From positions 60,431,378-60,495,377 of the forward strand of contig NC_083878.1 in NCBI RefSeq assembly GCF_032452875.1: a stretch of DNA of 64,000 bases. The letters run 5' to 3'. This document shows, one piece after another, positions 10,366 through 22,448 of the stretch. The notes under the pieces were generated by a model. The model did not search any database. It was not told the DNA's origin and saw only the letters and a program-made list of their open reading frames with translations. Origin of the DNA: Bos javanicus. Lineage: Eukaryota > Chordata > Mammalia > Artiodactyla > Bovidae. Position 1 is the first letter of the stretch; every line of letters begins with the position of its first letter. A program made the translations under genes and the position numbers.

Positions 10366-10988
10366 TTTAATGACCTGGTATATGTCTTTTGCGGAGGAAA
10401 AAGCAGCAACTTGTAATTAAGAAGAGAAAACCCAGATCACTGAATTAGCTAATTAGATTTATTCCCAGGTAAATAATCAAATAAGTGGTTCTGTTACATG
10501 CTATAATAGAAATGTATTTCTTTTCTTCTAATAAGGAGAACATTTTTTAGCTGGCAGATTTCCTCACATATTCCCTTCTTGAGTTTCTTAGGATTGTTCA
10601 GTATTTGTAGTTCTCTAATGACTTTTAAATTTTAATTTAAAGATTAAATTTTTTTTAATTTAATTTTTTATTTTTAAATAAATTTTTTAAAAATTGTACT
10701 TTTGCAAAATTTATTTTGAGGTCCTTTTATTCCTTTATTTTGCAAGCCTTTATGACTTTGGTTTCTCTGATCCTAAAGTCCATTTTCTTAACCACTCCAA
10801 TTAATTCCTAGACCAAAAATCAGACATTTAAGAAGGTGCAGAAAGTATTCTTGGATATTTCAGTTTCACCAGCCATTTGTATAGGCTATTCGTTTTTTAT
10901 GCTGGCAGTAGTGATTATTTCATTTTGTCTTCTAGTATTTGTTATTGGGCAAGAAGATGCAAACATATGTATCTGCTTTGACTTTGCT
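10366..10988. other. Intron 2, AT-rich, no gene
   Basis: Holds a 12-bp palindrome aattagctaatt at 10443-10454 and a low-complexity A/T block at 10630-10700. The frame 10836-11108 runs into a SINE and is not a gene. Confidence 0.5.
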
Positions 10989-10995
10989 AGAAAAC

Positions 10996-11212
10996 CATGT
11001 GCTGTGCTAATAAGTCACTTCAGTTGTGTCCGATTGTTTGCCACCCTGGTAGTCCACCAGGCTCCTCTGTCCATGAGATTCTCCAGGCAAGAATACTGGA
11101 GTGGGTAGCCATGTCCTCCTCCAGGGGATCTTCGCAACCCTGGGATCGAACCGCATCTCTTAACCTCTTCTGATTGGCAGGCGGGTTCTTTACCACTAAG
11201 TGCCACCTGGGA
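10996..11212 (-). mobile_element. Bov-tA SINE, antisense
   Basis: Reverse complement of Bov-tA. The BovA part (aagtcacttcagttgtgtcc to aagaatactggagtggg) is followed by the tRNA-Glu-like head (gggatcgaaccgcat; gcaggcgggttctttaccac). A 7-bp duplication agaaaac lies at 10989-10995 and 11213-11219. Confidence 0.9.
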
Positions 11213-11219
11213 AGAAAAC

Positions 11220-11734
11220 TATTACAGTATTCCTTTAACTGGATATTTTCCTAGTATTTTTTGAGCTAGGGTTTATAATGTGCCTTTTGATTTTATATGC
11301 CATCTAAACTTACTGGGTACTGACACAGGGATTTTAAAAATCTATTTTTGAGTTCATATGATTTTCCTTTCATTTTGTTAGCTAAAGTAAAAAAAAAACT
11401 TTTTTAAAAATAGTGAAATGTTTTTTTGTCAATCAGTAATTCTAAACATCACTACAGATGTTTTTTAGCTAGCTTCAGGAACATTTCATGATTATTTAGA
11501 ATAAGTTGGTAAGCTTTTTTTAAGAGGACAGATATTTTAGACTTGACAGCTATATAGTTTCTGTCACAAGTACTCATCTTTCTTGCTGCAGCTCAGAAGC
11601 AGCCACAGGCAGTATGTAAACAAACAAGCATTGCTGTTTTTCTAGAAGGTTTACCTATTTCAGTAGAATCAATAGGTCCAAGTCAGAGAGTCTTTAAGTA
11701 CTTGTCTAAGGTAACTTACATAGGTGAGGTGACA
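11220..11734. other. Intron 2, no gene recognised
   Basis: AT-rich DNA with short A and T runs (around 11390-11430) and no recognised repeat or gene. Confidence 0.5.
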
Positions 11735-11850
11735 TATATGCCCATTTTCTAGAGAAGGTATACGAGGCAGATAAGTGACTTGCTTCAGACACAGCTGCTA
11801 AGTGGTAAAGGGAGAATTAAAATGGGGATCACCAGACCTAGTTTTTCCAA
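11735..11850 (-). mobile_element. MIR SINE, antisense, partial
   Basis: The order cccattttctagagaagg, then gtgacttgcttcagacacagctgctaagtgg, then attaaaatggggatcacc follows the reverse complement of the MIR core and 5' part. Confidence 0.65.
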
Positions 11851-11899
11851 AAATCATTGATGCCTACATCGAGGAGCTTTTTTAGCTTCTCACAATAGT

Positions 11900-12250
11900 C
11901 TGTGCCAAGAAAATATGTTAGGTATACAATGTGGTAATCAAGAGCATTGATAGGAATATCACTGAGCAATAAGAGGGAAAGAACTTTTGATATATATAAC
12001 AAAACAGTTGAATCTCAAAATCATTTGCTGAGTGAAATAAGCCAGAGGAAAAGTTTTTTTAGCATAATGTATGATTCTACTCATATAAAATCCCAGAAAA
12101 TGCATGAAAATTTTTAAGTGTGGTAGAAATGTTTATGTTCATTGTGACAACAGGTTTATGGATATATATGTATATCAAACTTATGAAATTGCATACTTTA
12201 GATATGCAGTTTATTGTACATTATTTATACTTCAAAGTTGTAAAGAAAAT
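11900..12250 (+). mobile_element. Old L1M 3' end, sense
   Basis: Contains tgagtgaaataagccagagg, atgtatgattctactcatat and caaacttatgaaattgcatac followed by cagtttattgtacattattt, all typical of old L1 3' ends. Confidence 0.65.
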
Positions 12251-12792
12251 GATCATTATGCAAATGATTGGAAATGTACTTAAATCCACAGAAATTCTTT
12301 GACTGCAAATATATTCTTAAATCAAGAAAAGGTGTAAAGAAAAAAGTAAACTGTAATAGAAACTAGACAACTAGAATGGTGGTAAAATATACAACGCAGA
12401 TCCTACCGGAAATGTTTTTGTGAGACCTGGATCCTTGGTTAGTACTTCTGTCAGCTTCTAGGTGAATATTATTTATAACATACTCTACTAAGTCAATTTT
12501 TAGAACATACATAGGCAACAAAGGCTAAGTTATTTTCACAGTACTGTCATTGGATGAGTTTGTTAGAGAATTAATGATGCTAGGGTATTAAGAGGTTGCT
12601 TCTAAGAAGAATGATCAACTTTTCTGAACTCTGGTGTGTGTGTCTGTTCATATATCTCAATCAACTAAATCACCTTGTTTGTTCATTTTGTGTCATTTTA
12701 AATCAGTGGTTCTTGGTCAGTGCTGCATATAAGAATGAGTTTTGGATCTTTAACAGTTTTCATGCTCTGGACACACTTCACACTAATTAAAT
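12251..12792. other. Intron 2, no gene recognised
   Basis: No repeat family or gene recognised. The frame 12596-12790 has no domain signature. Confidence 0.5.
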
Positions 12793-12804
12793 AAGAATTT
12801 ATGG

Positions 12805-13163
12805 AAGGCTTCCCCGGTGGCTCAGTTATAAAGAATCTGCCTGCCAATGCAGAAGACACAGGCTTGATCCCTGATCTAGGAATATTGCACATGCCATGGA
12901 GCACCTAAGCCCATGGGCCACAATTACTGAGCCTGTGCTCTAGAGCCCAGGGGCCTCAACTGCCAAGCCCACATGCCACAGTGGCTGAAGCCTGCATGCC
13001 TAAACCTGTGCTCCACAAGAGAAGCCACTACATTGAGAAGCCTGAATATTGCAACTAGAGAGTAGCCTCTCTAGTCTCAACTAGGGAAAAGTCCGCACAG
13101 CAACAGAGACTCAGCACAGCCAAAAATATAATACATTTTTTAAAAAATAAAAAAAAAAAAGAG
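12805..13163 (+). mobile_element. CHR-2-type SINE, full length, sense
   Basis: Begins aaggcttccccggtggctcag with a tRNA-like head, runs through the long CHR body (gagcccaggggcctcaac; agagaagccactacattgag) and ends in an A-rich tail at 13127-13160. The duplication aagaatttatgg / aagaatctgtgg lies at 12793-12804 and 13164-13175. Confidence 0.93.
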
Positions 13164-13219
13164 AAGAATCTGTGGGAATGGGACCTGGGCATCAGAATTC
13201 TTTAAAATTGGTGATTTCA

Positions 13220-13363
13220 AAAAAAGGGTGGGGACTTTCCAGGCCATCCAGTGGTTAAGACTCCACTGCAGGGGTTACAGGTTTGATCCTTGGTCGGGAA
13301 ACTAAAATCCTGCATGCCCTGTTGTGTGGCCAAAATACAAACAAACAAAAAAAAAAGCCAACT
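13220..13363 (+). mobile_element. CHR-type SINE, short form, sense
   Basis: Text from ggggactttccaggccatcc to tgttgtgtggccaaaa, then an A-rich tail. A 16-bp duplication with one mismatch (aaaa[t/c]tggtgatttca) lies at 13204-13219 and 13364-13379. Confidence 0.93.
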
Positions 13364-13534
13364 AAAACTGGTGATTTCAGTATTCATCCAGGATTGAGAA
13401 CTACTGTGTTAAAGGTAGCAAAATACTCTGATTTAAAATGTTAATAGAGCTTGGCATTAAATTTTTACAGTGAGAATGATGTTGGCCTGTTAGTTCTACT
13501 TGCCATAATTTGTGAAGTGCTTGAGGACTATTTA

Positions 13535-14691
13535 GAAAAGGCAGAGGAACCAGAGGTCAAACATCCACTGGATCATAGAAAAAGCAAGAGAGTTCCAGAA
13601 AAACATCTACTACTGCTTTATTGATGACTACACTAAAGCCTTTGACAGTGTGGATCACAACAAACTGTGGAAAATTCTTCAAGAGATGGGAATACCAGAC
13701 CACTTGACCTGGCTCCTGAGAAATCTGTAGGTCAAGAAGCAACAGTTAGAACTGGACATGGAACAACAAACTGGTTCCAAATTGGGAAAGGAGTACATCA
13801 AGGCTGTATATTGTCACTGTGCTTATTTAACTTCTATACAGAGTACATCATGCTAAATGCTGGGCTGGATGGAGCACAACCTGGAATCAAGATTGCCAGG
13901 AGAAATATCAATAACCTCAGATATGCAGATGACACCACCCTTATGGCAGAAAGTGAAGAGGAGCTGAAGAGCCTCTTGATGAAAGTGAAAGAGGAGACTG
14001 AAAAAAGCTGGCTTAAAACTCAACATTCGAAAAACAAAGATCATGGCATCCAGTCCCATCACTTCATGGCAAATAGATGGGGAAACAATGGAAACAGTGA
14101 CAGACTTTATTTTTGGGGGCTCCAAGATCACTGCCGATGGTGACTGCAGCCATGAAATTAAGAGATGCTTGCTTCTTGGAAGAAAAGCTATGACAGACCT
14201 GGATAGCATATTAGAAAGCAGAGATATTATTTGCCAACAAAAGTCTGTCTAGTCAAAGCTATGGTTTTTCTAGTAGTCACGTATGGATGTGAGAGTTGGA
14301 CCATAGAGACAGCTGAGCGCCAAAAAAACTGATTCTTCCAAACTGTGGTGTTGGAGAAGACTCTTGAGAGTCCCTTGGACTGCAAGGAGATCCAACCAGT
14401 CCATCCTAAAGGAAATCAGTCCTGAATATTCATTGGAAGGACTGATGCTGAAGCTGAAGCTCCAATACTTTGGCCACCTGATGCGAAGAACTGACTCATC
14501 GGAAAAGACCCTGATGTTGGGAAAGACTGAAGGCAGGAGAAGAAGGGGATGACAGAGGATGAAATAGTTGGATGGCATCACTGACTCGATGGACATGAGT
14601 TTGAGCAAGCTCTGGGAGTTGGTGATGGACAAAGGAATCCTGGTGTGCTCCAGTTGCAAAGAGCTAGACATGACTGAGCGGCTGAACTGAC
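13535..14691 (+). mobile_element. BovB LINE, 5'-truncated, with 13-bp TSD
   Basis: A sense copy beginning in the RT domain (gaaaaggcagaggaacc) and ending gcggctgaactgac. YADD is intact in the frame 13667-14143 (near 13922-13933), but later frames are broken. The perfect duplication tgaggactattta lies at 13522-13534 and 14692-14704. It is the first BovB downstream of exon 2. Confidence 0.96.
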
Positions 14692-14704
14692 TGAGGACTA
14701 TTTA

Positions 14705-15862
14705 TTCAGGTACTAGATGTCATGGTGGTAGGTTTTTGGGTTTCCCCCCACCTCCCTGCTTAAGTTTCTCTCTCCTACCCAGTTTGCATTACTTCTTTCT
14801 TTGGTCCAAAAAGTACATTTGACAGTTGGCAGCCAAGTGCATGTATTACCTCTTTTTTTTTTTTCTCTCTCTTATTAACTGCAATATATAATACCTTTGA
14901 AGTATGAGGAAGCCAAAGTAATAGAGAAGTTACTAAGGAAGTAAATATTTATGTAAGTATGCAAAGCTAGAGAAAATGACTATGCACTAGTAACCTAATT
15001 ACCTTTCTTATAGTAAATGCTTTTCTTCAACAGAAATAAAATTTTTGTAGGAATAAAACATGAATTGAGTCGTAAAAGTACACAGAAAAGTTTGAGGTGA
15101 ACATTTCATGTCCAAAGGGAAGAACATCAGTGCTTTACTTGTATAATTGATATCCTTCTTGTTTTATCATAAATCATAGAGAGACCTAAGCCTTGAGGAC
15201 TGGTGTGTATATTAGAAAAGTTTCATTGTTTTGCTTACTTAGTCAGAACCACTGTTGTGTTTGTCTTTCCTGGAACTGAAACAGAATTTCTCGTAGAATG
15301 TTTTTCTTTTTTTAAACAGTAACATTCTTTGGGTGGGGGGGATCGTTTATATGCTTAGTAGAGTCTCCTATATAGTTACTTCTCTCTTTTGAGCCTCAAT
15401 TTTGGCTTTTTATAAAGACATGCTAGTTTTTCTTTTGTAACTTCTTGTTTTTCAAGACCAGTAAGACATTTTGTGAGGAAACATTTTGCCACAACTTCCA
15501 TGCTAAACCATCTCCTAGTGAATTATTTCTTCTTTCTTCTGCTAAATTGTTTTTTCTTAAGTATTTAGAGATTCCCTGCCTGTAGAGATCCTGAAGTATA
15601 AAGCTCTGTTTCTTTATTGTCATTTTTAAAAAATGGCTAATGTTGCCTTTTCTAGACAAAGTTTTAGTGTATCAAGCACTCTAGTTTTGGGCTATGTTTT
15701 TAGCCTACATAAGGAAGAAGTAGAGTCTACCTTTACTAATCTGTTTTTTTTCTCTCCCCATCTCATCAGATATGCAGTCCTGTCGTTTTCAAACAGTTAG
15801 ATAAGTTAGATGAGATATGCGATATCAAGAGATTATATACAATGGTGAGTGAGTATCAATGA
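14705..15862. other. Intron 2, no gene recognised
   Basis: Single-copy-looking DNA with a pyrimidine run at 14850-14876. The minus-strand frame 15423-15659 is AT-rich and has no recognised domain. Confidence 0.5.
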
Positions 15863-16054
15863 AAGTTGCTCAGTCATGTCAGACCCCAGGGACTGTAGCC
15901 CCCAGGCTCCTCTGTCCATGGAATTCTCCAGACAAGAATACTGGATTGGGTAGCCATTCCCTTGTCCAAGAGATCTTCCCAACTCAGGAATCAAACTTGG
16001 GTCTTCTGTGTTGCGCACAGATTCTTTACCATCTGAGCCATCAGGAAGCCCAAA
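15863..16054 (-). mobile_element. Bov-tA SINE, antisense
   Basis: Reverse complement of Bov-tA, from agttgctcagtcatgtcag to ctgagccatcaggaagccc, including the tRNA-like head. A 6-bp flanking match caatga (15857-15862, 16055-16060) is suggestive only. Confidence 0.87.
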
Positions 16055-17662
16055 CAATGATAAACATGCTCTCATTTCTTAGATTAAGACAGATTTGGCT
16101 CTGGATTAAAAGGCCAGTATTTTGTCTGAAACATAGGTAAATATCTAATCTCAAAGAAAGTAGTCACTTATTTTTAATTTGCACAATTCCTTCTAAAACA
16201 ATGTACACTGATCTCCTTGTATAATTCTGTCTGGTAAGGAGCAAGAACCTGCTAAAACCTGAGTAATTATCAGTTTTATGCCTAGCGCTCTTAACTTACT
16301 ATTGTAGCCTTTTAAGCCTGAGCACAGCCACCACAACTCCCTGCTTTGTGTCATAGGAGAAGAAGCAAAGTTTAAAACACATTCTCTCTTTCTCATGCCT
16401 TTCTCTTTTACATACATATATATACACTTATCTGTATATGTATCAGTATGTGGGGAAATTTGTAAGGATGGGATATAGAGAATTAGCACTTAGTCACTAT
16501 TTTGAGATCACATTGCAATAGCTTGGATAATCTTATTTAGTTATACAAGTTGTAATACTTGGCCTATTTCTGATAATTCTTGTTTTTAAAGTTGGATTTT
16601 CACTTTTAACAATGTAATAAAGGAAAGCCTCCAGAGAAATTAGTCAAACTAATCTAACAAACCACCCTTTGTCATTATGGATTGATGAAATTTAACAGCT
16701 TGAGGATGCTTTAAATCAATTTAGAATACTTTTTTTTTTAATAAAGGAATTTTCCATTTTATATTTTATATAAAGTTTCAAATATTGGGTTTATTTAAAC
16801 TTTAGTTCTAAATAGGTCAACCCTTTTTGTAGCTCTAACATATATTTCATATTAGTTTGTTTTCTAAAGTTGTAGTCCTAAACTTACAGTTCCAAGATAT
16901 AATTTGTAGAAGGACAGTGCCCAAGGTCTATAACAACACAGAAAATAAATAGAGTAAAAAATTCGGTCCTTGTTGAAAGCCGTTGTGATTTTTATTGTGT
17001 TCATTTTTGTTAAACAAACACGGAGACTGAAAACTTAATATTTAAATTCTGGCTAACTCTGAATTAGCTATTTGCAAAAATACCTTGTACAGAAGGAAAT
17101 GTTTTACAAAAGAAAAAAGATGCTAGAAAACTTTTGTTAGCATTTCTAATTAGAATGAATAGAGAATATGTAATAGCCAGTGGGGGAAAAAATTTAAGTG
17201 ATCATCTAGTTTTGAAACAATTAAAATCAGCACTTTTCAGTAGTCGATAATTTACCAGTTAAAAAGTTGGCATTTTGGGGTATTTTAATGTAAGAATTAT
17301 GTAGTAATAAGTGGCATTTAATATTTTAATGTGTTAAAGATTAGACTGGTCTACTGTTAATACAGTTGATTTTCTTGAGCCTTTGTTCAAAAATTTATAT
17401 AATATTTTTGCATTTATTTTAGTCTTAAGTGACAACCTTTGAAACTTATGAACAACATTTGACATACTTGAATTCTCTATTCTTTGAAACACTTGTCTTC
17501 TAAGACACCATAGTTGCCTAATTTTCCTTCTAATTTCTAGTGTGTTTTTTTTTTCCCCCCCTTTTCATATTTTTCTTGCTGACTCTTTCTTATTTCCCCA
17601 GCTTCTCAATGTTGAAGTGTCCCTGAGCTTAAGTTTTGGTCTTGTTTTCTTCCCTATCTGCA
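16055..17662. other. Repeat-poor intron 2 segment
   Basis: About 1.6 kb with no ruminant or mammalian repeat recognised and no gene. It is AT-rich (notably 16600-17450) and ends in a poly-T/poly-C stretch at 17545-17565. Confidence 0.55.
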
Positions 17663-17673
17663 ACACACTTCCT

Positions 17674-17968
17674 GCTGCTGCTGCTGCTGCTGCTAAGTCA
17701 CTTCAGTCCTGTCCGACTCTGTGCGACCCCAGAGATGGCAGCCCACTAGGCTCCCTCGTCCCTGGGATTTTCCAGGCAAGAACACTGGAGTGGTTTGCCA
17801 TTTCCTTCTCCAATGCATGAAAATGAAAAGTGAAAGTGAAGTCGCTTAATTGTGTCTGACTCTTAGCAACCCCATGGACTGCAGCCTTCCAGGCTCCTCC
17901 ATCCATGGGATTTGCCAGGCAAGAGTACAGGAGTGGGAACTTCTCCACACACTTCTCCATACACCTCC
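17674..17968 (-). mobile_element. BovA2 SINE dimer, antisense, with (CTG)n
   Basis: Two BovA units in antisense, joined by the A/G-rich linker around 17815-17840 (tgaaaagtgaaagtgaag). The left end carries about eight CTG/GCT triplets. The perfect 11-bp duplication acacacttcct lies at 17663-17673 and 17969-17979. Confidence 0.9.
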
Positions 17969-18014
17969 ACACACTTCCTAGGTGGTCTTATTTGTTTAAT
18001 GGATTTAAATACTG

Positions 18015-18324
18015 TCTATTCTAAAGGAGATCAGTCCTGGGTATTCTTTGGAAGGAATGATGCTAAAGCTGAAACTCCAGTACTTTGGCCACCTCATGCG
18101 AAGAGCTGACTCATTGGAAAAGACTCTGATGCTGGGAGGGATTGGGGATAGGAGGAGAAGGGGATGACAGAGGATGGGATGGCTGGATGGCATCACTGAC
18201 TCGATGGACGTGAGTTTGAGTGAACTCTGGGAGTTGGTGATGGACAGGGACGCCTGACGTGCTGCAATTCATGGGGTTGCAAAGAGTCGGACACGACTGA
18301 GCGACTGAACTGAACTGAACTGAT
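18015..18324 (+). mobile_element. BovB LINE 3' end, sense
   Basis: The last about 310 nt of BovB, from ctaaaggagatcagtcctgg to the ACTGA tail (gactgaactgaactgaactg). No clear target-site duplication was found. Confidence 0.92.
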
Positions 18325-19535
18325 ACCCTAACAACTCCCAAATTTGTATTTCCAAACTGAATTTCTCCCTTAAATTCCATGTATATACTTATGACGTACT
18401 TGAGAACTCTAAATGTGGAAAGGCTATCAAAAAATTGAATATGCCTCAGACTAAGTACCTCTGTTGCCTCCCTTATTTGTTCCTCCTTCATTTTTTATCA
18501 TCTCAGTCAGTGTTACCTCCATTCCTCTACTTCCTGTCCTCTTCTCATGCCCACATCTAGTCCATCATCAGATCTTGCTGGGTTTAATTTGATTACTCTT
18601 CTCTGTTCCCCTCTACTCTGTTCAGATCACCATAACTTCTCTCCTAGATTGTAGGAACATCCTCCTAACTGAACTCTCTGCATCTGCCTTTGGCAATTCT
18701 CTACACACAGCAGTGTGTCAACAGTAACTCTGTTAAAGCCCAACTCAGTTAATGTGTTCATCCCTCTGTAGGGCCTTCATATCACAATCAGATTAATCAC
18801 TCTCTCCCCTGCTCAGTCTGCTATAGCAAGACCCAGTGGCCTCCTTGCTGATTCATGGCTCATGCTAAGCATGCTCCCTCTTTAGAGTCTACACATTTGC
18901 TGATCTCTCTGTCTTGATTGGTCTTCATTCAAGTATCCTAGAGTTAGTCTTTTCACTTTCCTGAGGTCTTTTTAATCTTATTTCATTTACTTATTTTTCT
19001 AAGGTCATTTAAAAAAATTTACCTTCTCAATAGCACTTTCCCTGACCACCTCTCTAAAGTTTAGTCTTTACTTTCTGTTTTATTTTTTGAAAACTTTATT
19101 GAGCTATAATTTCCATACAGTACAGTGTATCTATTGGAAGTATCCCATTTGATTAATTTTGGCTGGTGTATGTGTATACTTGTGAAACCACTATGGCAGT
19201 CAAGTGACAGAGCAGGTTATTCATCCCTTAAAAGTTTCCTTCTTCCCCTGTACAATCCATCTCTCTCTCTCCAGCACAGTTCCTAGACAACCACTGATCT
19301 ACATTTGATCATCATCAATTAGTCTTTTCTGCTTTATTTTTTCTTCTTGGCACTTACTGCTATCTACCATGCTGTATATTTTATTGTACCTACTATACTT
19401 GTCTGTGCTCCATATTAGCATGCAAAGGGATGAAGATTATTGCTGTTTTGTTCATTGCTATATTCTCAAAGTCTAGGATGCTACTTGGCACGTAATGTTC
19501 AGGAAATAGTTGTTGAATGAATAAACGAATCATAT
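18325..19535 (+). mobile_element. L2 LINE, sense, interrupted
   Basis: The order of phrases follows mammalian L2: acatctagtccatcatcag, taggaacatcctcctaactg, gtggcctccttgctgattc, tagcactttccctgaccacc and the 3' end ttgttgaatgaataaacg. It is interrupted at 19089-19319 by an L1M piece. Confidence 0.7.
19089..19319 (-). mobile_element. L1M 3' end, antisense, nested in L2
   Basis: It starts gaaaactttattgagctataatttcc, an antisense old L1 3' end. Flanks tagtcttta(c)tttctg(t/c)tttatttttt at 19062-19088 and 19320-19342 look like a decayed target-site duplication. This shows L1M activity after the L2 insertion. Confidence 0.65.
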
Positions 19536-19924
19536 AACTCACTATTTTACTAAGCATCTACTATCAGGCACTATGTAGGTGCTGAGGATATATCTGTGAA
19601 CATTGTGGACAACTCTTATCTTAAGGAGCTGACAGAAAACAAAAAATAGTAGTAAGTACTGTAAGAAAGTGTATCAGAGACTGAAGAGCCTTATCAAAGC
19701 TCAGAAAAGGAAATGGCTGTCTTTACCCAAGAAGTTGAGAAAGGTAGTTCTAAGGAGGTAACATTTGCATTTGATTTCGCTGACTTCATCTCTGATTCAG
19801 AGTGTCGTGAACTAAGAAAAATGAAAAAGGTGGTACAGATAGTATGACTTCTCTAGAGTTTATGAGCATAACCCTTTTGTTTAGCATATAGGTGTGACCT
19901 TTGGCACTAGTTTAGTACAGGTTG

Positions 19925-20020
19925 CCCTTTCTTTCCTTCTTACTTTTTTCCTTCCTTTCTCTCTCTCCACCTCCCTCCCTCCCACCACTTTTTTTTTTCT
20001 TTCCTTTTTTTTAGGGAAAA
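19925..20020. repeat. Pyrimidine-rich low-complexity tract
   Basis: Almost uninterrupted C/T (ccttc, ctctctcc and ctccctccc motifs and T runs). Such tracts can adopt non-B structures. Confidence 0.85.
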
Positions 20021-20131
20021 AAACTTTTCCTACATGTTGATTTTCCAGTTTCTCAAACCATAGGTAGTAACAAGTACCGGGAAGTAAATTGGCAGAAAAA
20101 TTGTCTCAAGCAAAAGCAAGACTCATTTACT

Positions 20132-20215
20132 ACAGTAATTTTCAGCATCGCTGTGAATCAGACTCACTTAAGGAGCTTTAAAAAATTATGGACCCCCAGA
20201 CCCCACCTCAAAGTA
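20132..20215 (+). mobile_element. MER5-like hAT transposon fragment
   Basis: The order ctgtgaatcagactcactta, gagctttaaaaaatta, ccagaccccacctca resembles the left half of a MER5-type non-autonomous hAT element. Confidence 0.5.
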
Positions 20216-21129
20216 AAGGACTTTTGCTTTTGTTTGAGAGAGGGAAGGCTTCTCTAAGAAGGCAGGGTGATTGGAGAGCACCAAATACGTGCTGAAGGAA
20301 CAGCAAAGGCAGGAAGTTGGCCTTGGTAGGAAATTTGAATTTTTATTCAAAGTATAGTAGGAAACCACTGGAGGGCTTCAAAACAAGGGACTGATGTAAT
20401 GTGGTTTATGTCCTCACAGAGTTCCTGAATTCATGTGAGAAGGATGGCTTATTATAGTCAAGAGTGAAGCCATGGTTCTGAGAGGTTAGGGGAAAAAATC
20501 ACCAAGGTTGGAACTGTTTTTTTGCACATTAAAAGCTATTCTCTTTTGCTTCCAAATATCTGTGTGATATTAGTAGGTAAAATGGGATATCAAGGTAAAA
20601 ACAAAAATTCTGAAAACTTCCTCTTTCATTTTATTAGCAAGGTTAGGTATCTAGAATGAACAGAGCCAAAATTAGTACTTTGTTTCAAAATGGGTTTTCG
20701 TGGGTTTACCTGGACTTCTGACAGTCTTCATCCCACATTTCTACCTCTTTCCCATAATTAGGACGATCTCCTTCCTTTTCAAATTTTGTTGTAACATGTT
20801 TCAAAACTTGGCAAGCCCAGGGATAACTAATAAAAATCATTACAGTGCCAAAAGGGAAAGCATAGTCAGGAGAACACTTAGCAGGTGCTATAGTGGTGGG
20901 CCAGGTAAGAACGTTAGCCTGGAAGATGGAGATAATTTTAGCAATCAAGGTGGAGAGAAGTGAGCAGATAGAAGAAATGTTTTAATGTAGATAAGTTGCT
21001 TTGGGATGTGTTGGAAGCGATGGAGGAAATGAAAGAAAGTGAGGAATTGGGAATAACTTGTTTTTTGTATGAATATGTTAGTATAAATTGGTAACCTTAG
21101 TCTTTGTTTAACAGTCTTACACCTAAGTT

Positions 21130-21348
21130 TGGTGGGGTGGTTTAGTCGCTAAGTCATGTCCGACTCTTGTGTCCCCATGGACTATAGCCTACCAGGCTCC
21201 CCTGTCCGTGGGATTCTCCAGGCAAGAATACTGGAGTGGGTTGCCATTTCCTTTTCCAGGGCATCTTCCAGACCCAGGAATTGAACCCAGGTCTCCTGCA
21301 TTGTAGGCAGATTCTTTGCCAGCTGAGCTACAAGGGAAGCCCCTACTA
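21130..21348 (-). mobile_element. Bov-tA SINE, antisense
   Basis: Full-length reverse complement, from agtcgctaagtcatgtccg to ctgagctacaagggaagccc. Short flanking match ctaagtt at 21123-21129 and 21349-21355. Confidence 0.92.
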
Positions 21349-21355
21349 CTAAGTT

Positions 21356-22030
21356 GCCCATCTAATGTACAATTTGAGTTTTTTGTTAGTTGTTATCACT
21401 AGCCCTTCCACTTGGGAAAAAAATAAATCAAAAGAAATTATTTAACATTTGGCAATTAAGAAAATGCTTTTGTGCTGAAGTAATTTTATTTTTTAAAAAG
21501 CCCCAATTTATGAAGAGATGCATTTGAGATTTTTGAACTTAAATTCTTCCTAATGAGCTTTAAAAAATATCATTATTTCTTATGATGTGCCCTTTTCTTT
21601 CTGTATATTATGTTTCAGTGTAAAGATTTAAAGAGAGAAAGAGTGATCAGTGTTTGTCTTTGCAAACTTGTTGACCGTGTTTGAGAACAGGGCTTTAGCA
21701 CTGGTGAAGTCCTCAGCTTCTAATAGCCTGCCAACAGGCAGCTCGTGGACTTCTTTCAGATTGTTGCCATTCAGGCTCTCTGGTTCTATTCTTGTGGACA
21801 GATTGGGTATTTGAGAGGAAGCCAGGAAACCAAGCTTTAAGAGAACTTGGAAACAGTTTTTGTGCTAAACTCAGGGTGACTGGGTATCCTGCCCTGCAAT
21901 GTTGAAGCTGCTTGTGTTTGTCTAGTATTTATGTACTGGCTCAGGGCCTGTGGGCTTCATTCCATGTATGCTGCTGCTTTACAGCCAAGATAAATGTAGA
22001 AGGCCTCTGACCCAAGCCCACTCTTAGAAC
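21356..22030. other. Intron 2, no gene recognised
   Basis: No repeat or gene recognised. The section 21650-22010 is less AT-rich and looks single-copy. Confidence 0.5.
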
Positions 22031-22416
22031 TTTTTTAAAAAGTATGTAAAATATACAAGATGTAAAATTTACCATTTAACCATTTTTAAGTGGTATTAAG
22101 TACATTACCACTCTCTGTTTCTAGAACTTCTTCATTATCCCAAACAGGAACTCTGTACTCATTAAACAATATCTCTCCATTCTCACCTCTCTGGCCCCTG
22201 ATAATCTCTGTCTACTTTCTGTGTCTTTGAATTTGCTCGTTATACAAGGTACCTCATGAAAGTGGAGTCATAAGATGCTTACCCTCTTGTGTCTTGCTTA
22301 CTTTGCTTTGCATAATGTGTTAAGATTTATCCATGTTGTAGCACTGTGTCAGAATTTCATTGCTTTCTGAGGCTGAATAATATTCCACTGTATGCCTCCA
22401 CTGTGTGTGTATATAT

Positions 22417-22448
<32 letters not shown>

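Larger units (their letters stand above)
19548..21060 (-). mobile_element. L2 LINE, antisense, degraded and interrupted
   Basis: Antisense L2 words appear in order: actaagcatctactatcagg and aggtgctgaggatatatctg (the 3' end), ggaggtaacatttgcatttg, then tggccttggtaggaaatttg and accactggagggcttc near 20320-20380, then ctatagtggtgggccagg near 20890. A MER5-like piece and a pyrimidine block interrupt it. 20470-20880 is unassigned. Confidence 0.5.

Noticed and set aside
12805..12880. tRNA-like sequences as tRNA genes
   Set aside because: These are heads of tRNA-derived SINEs (here and in every Bov-tA/CHR copy), with no intact cloverleaf.
22418..22446. CRISPR-like or satellite array
   Set aside because: It is a simple (AC)n microsatellite. 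No spaced direct-repeat array exists in the window.
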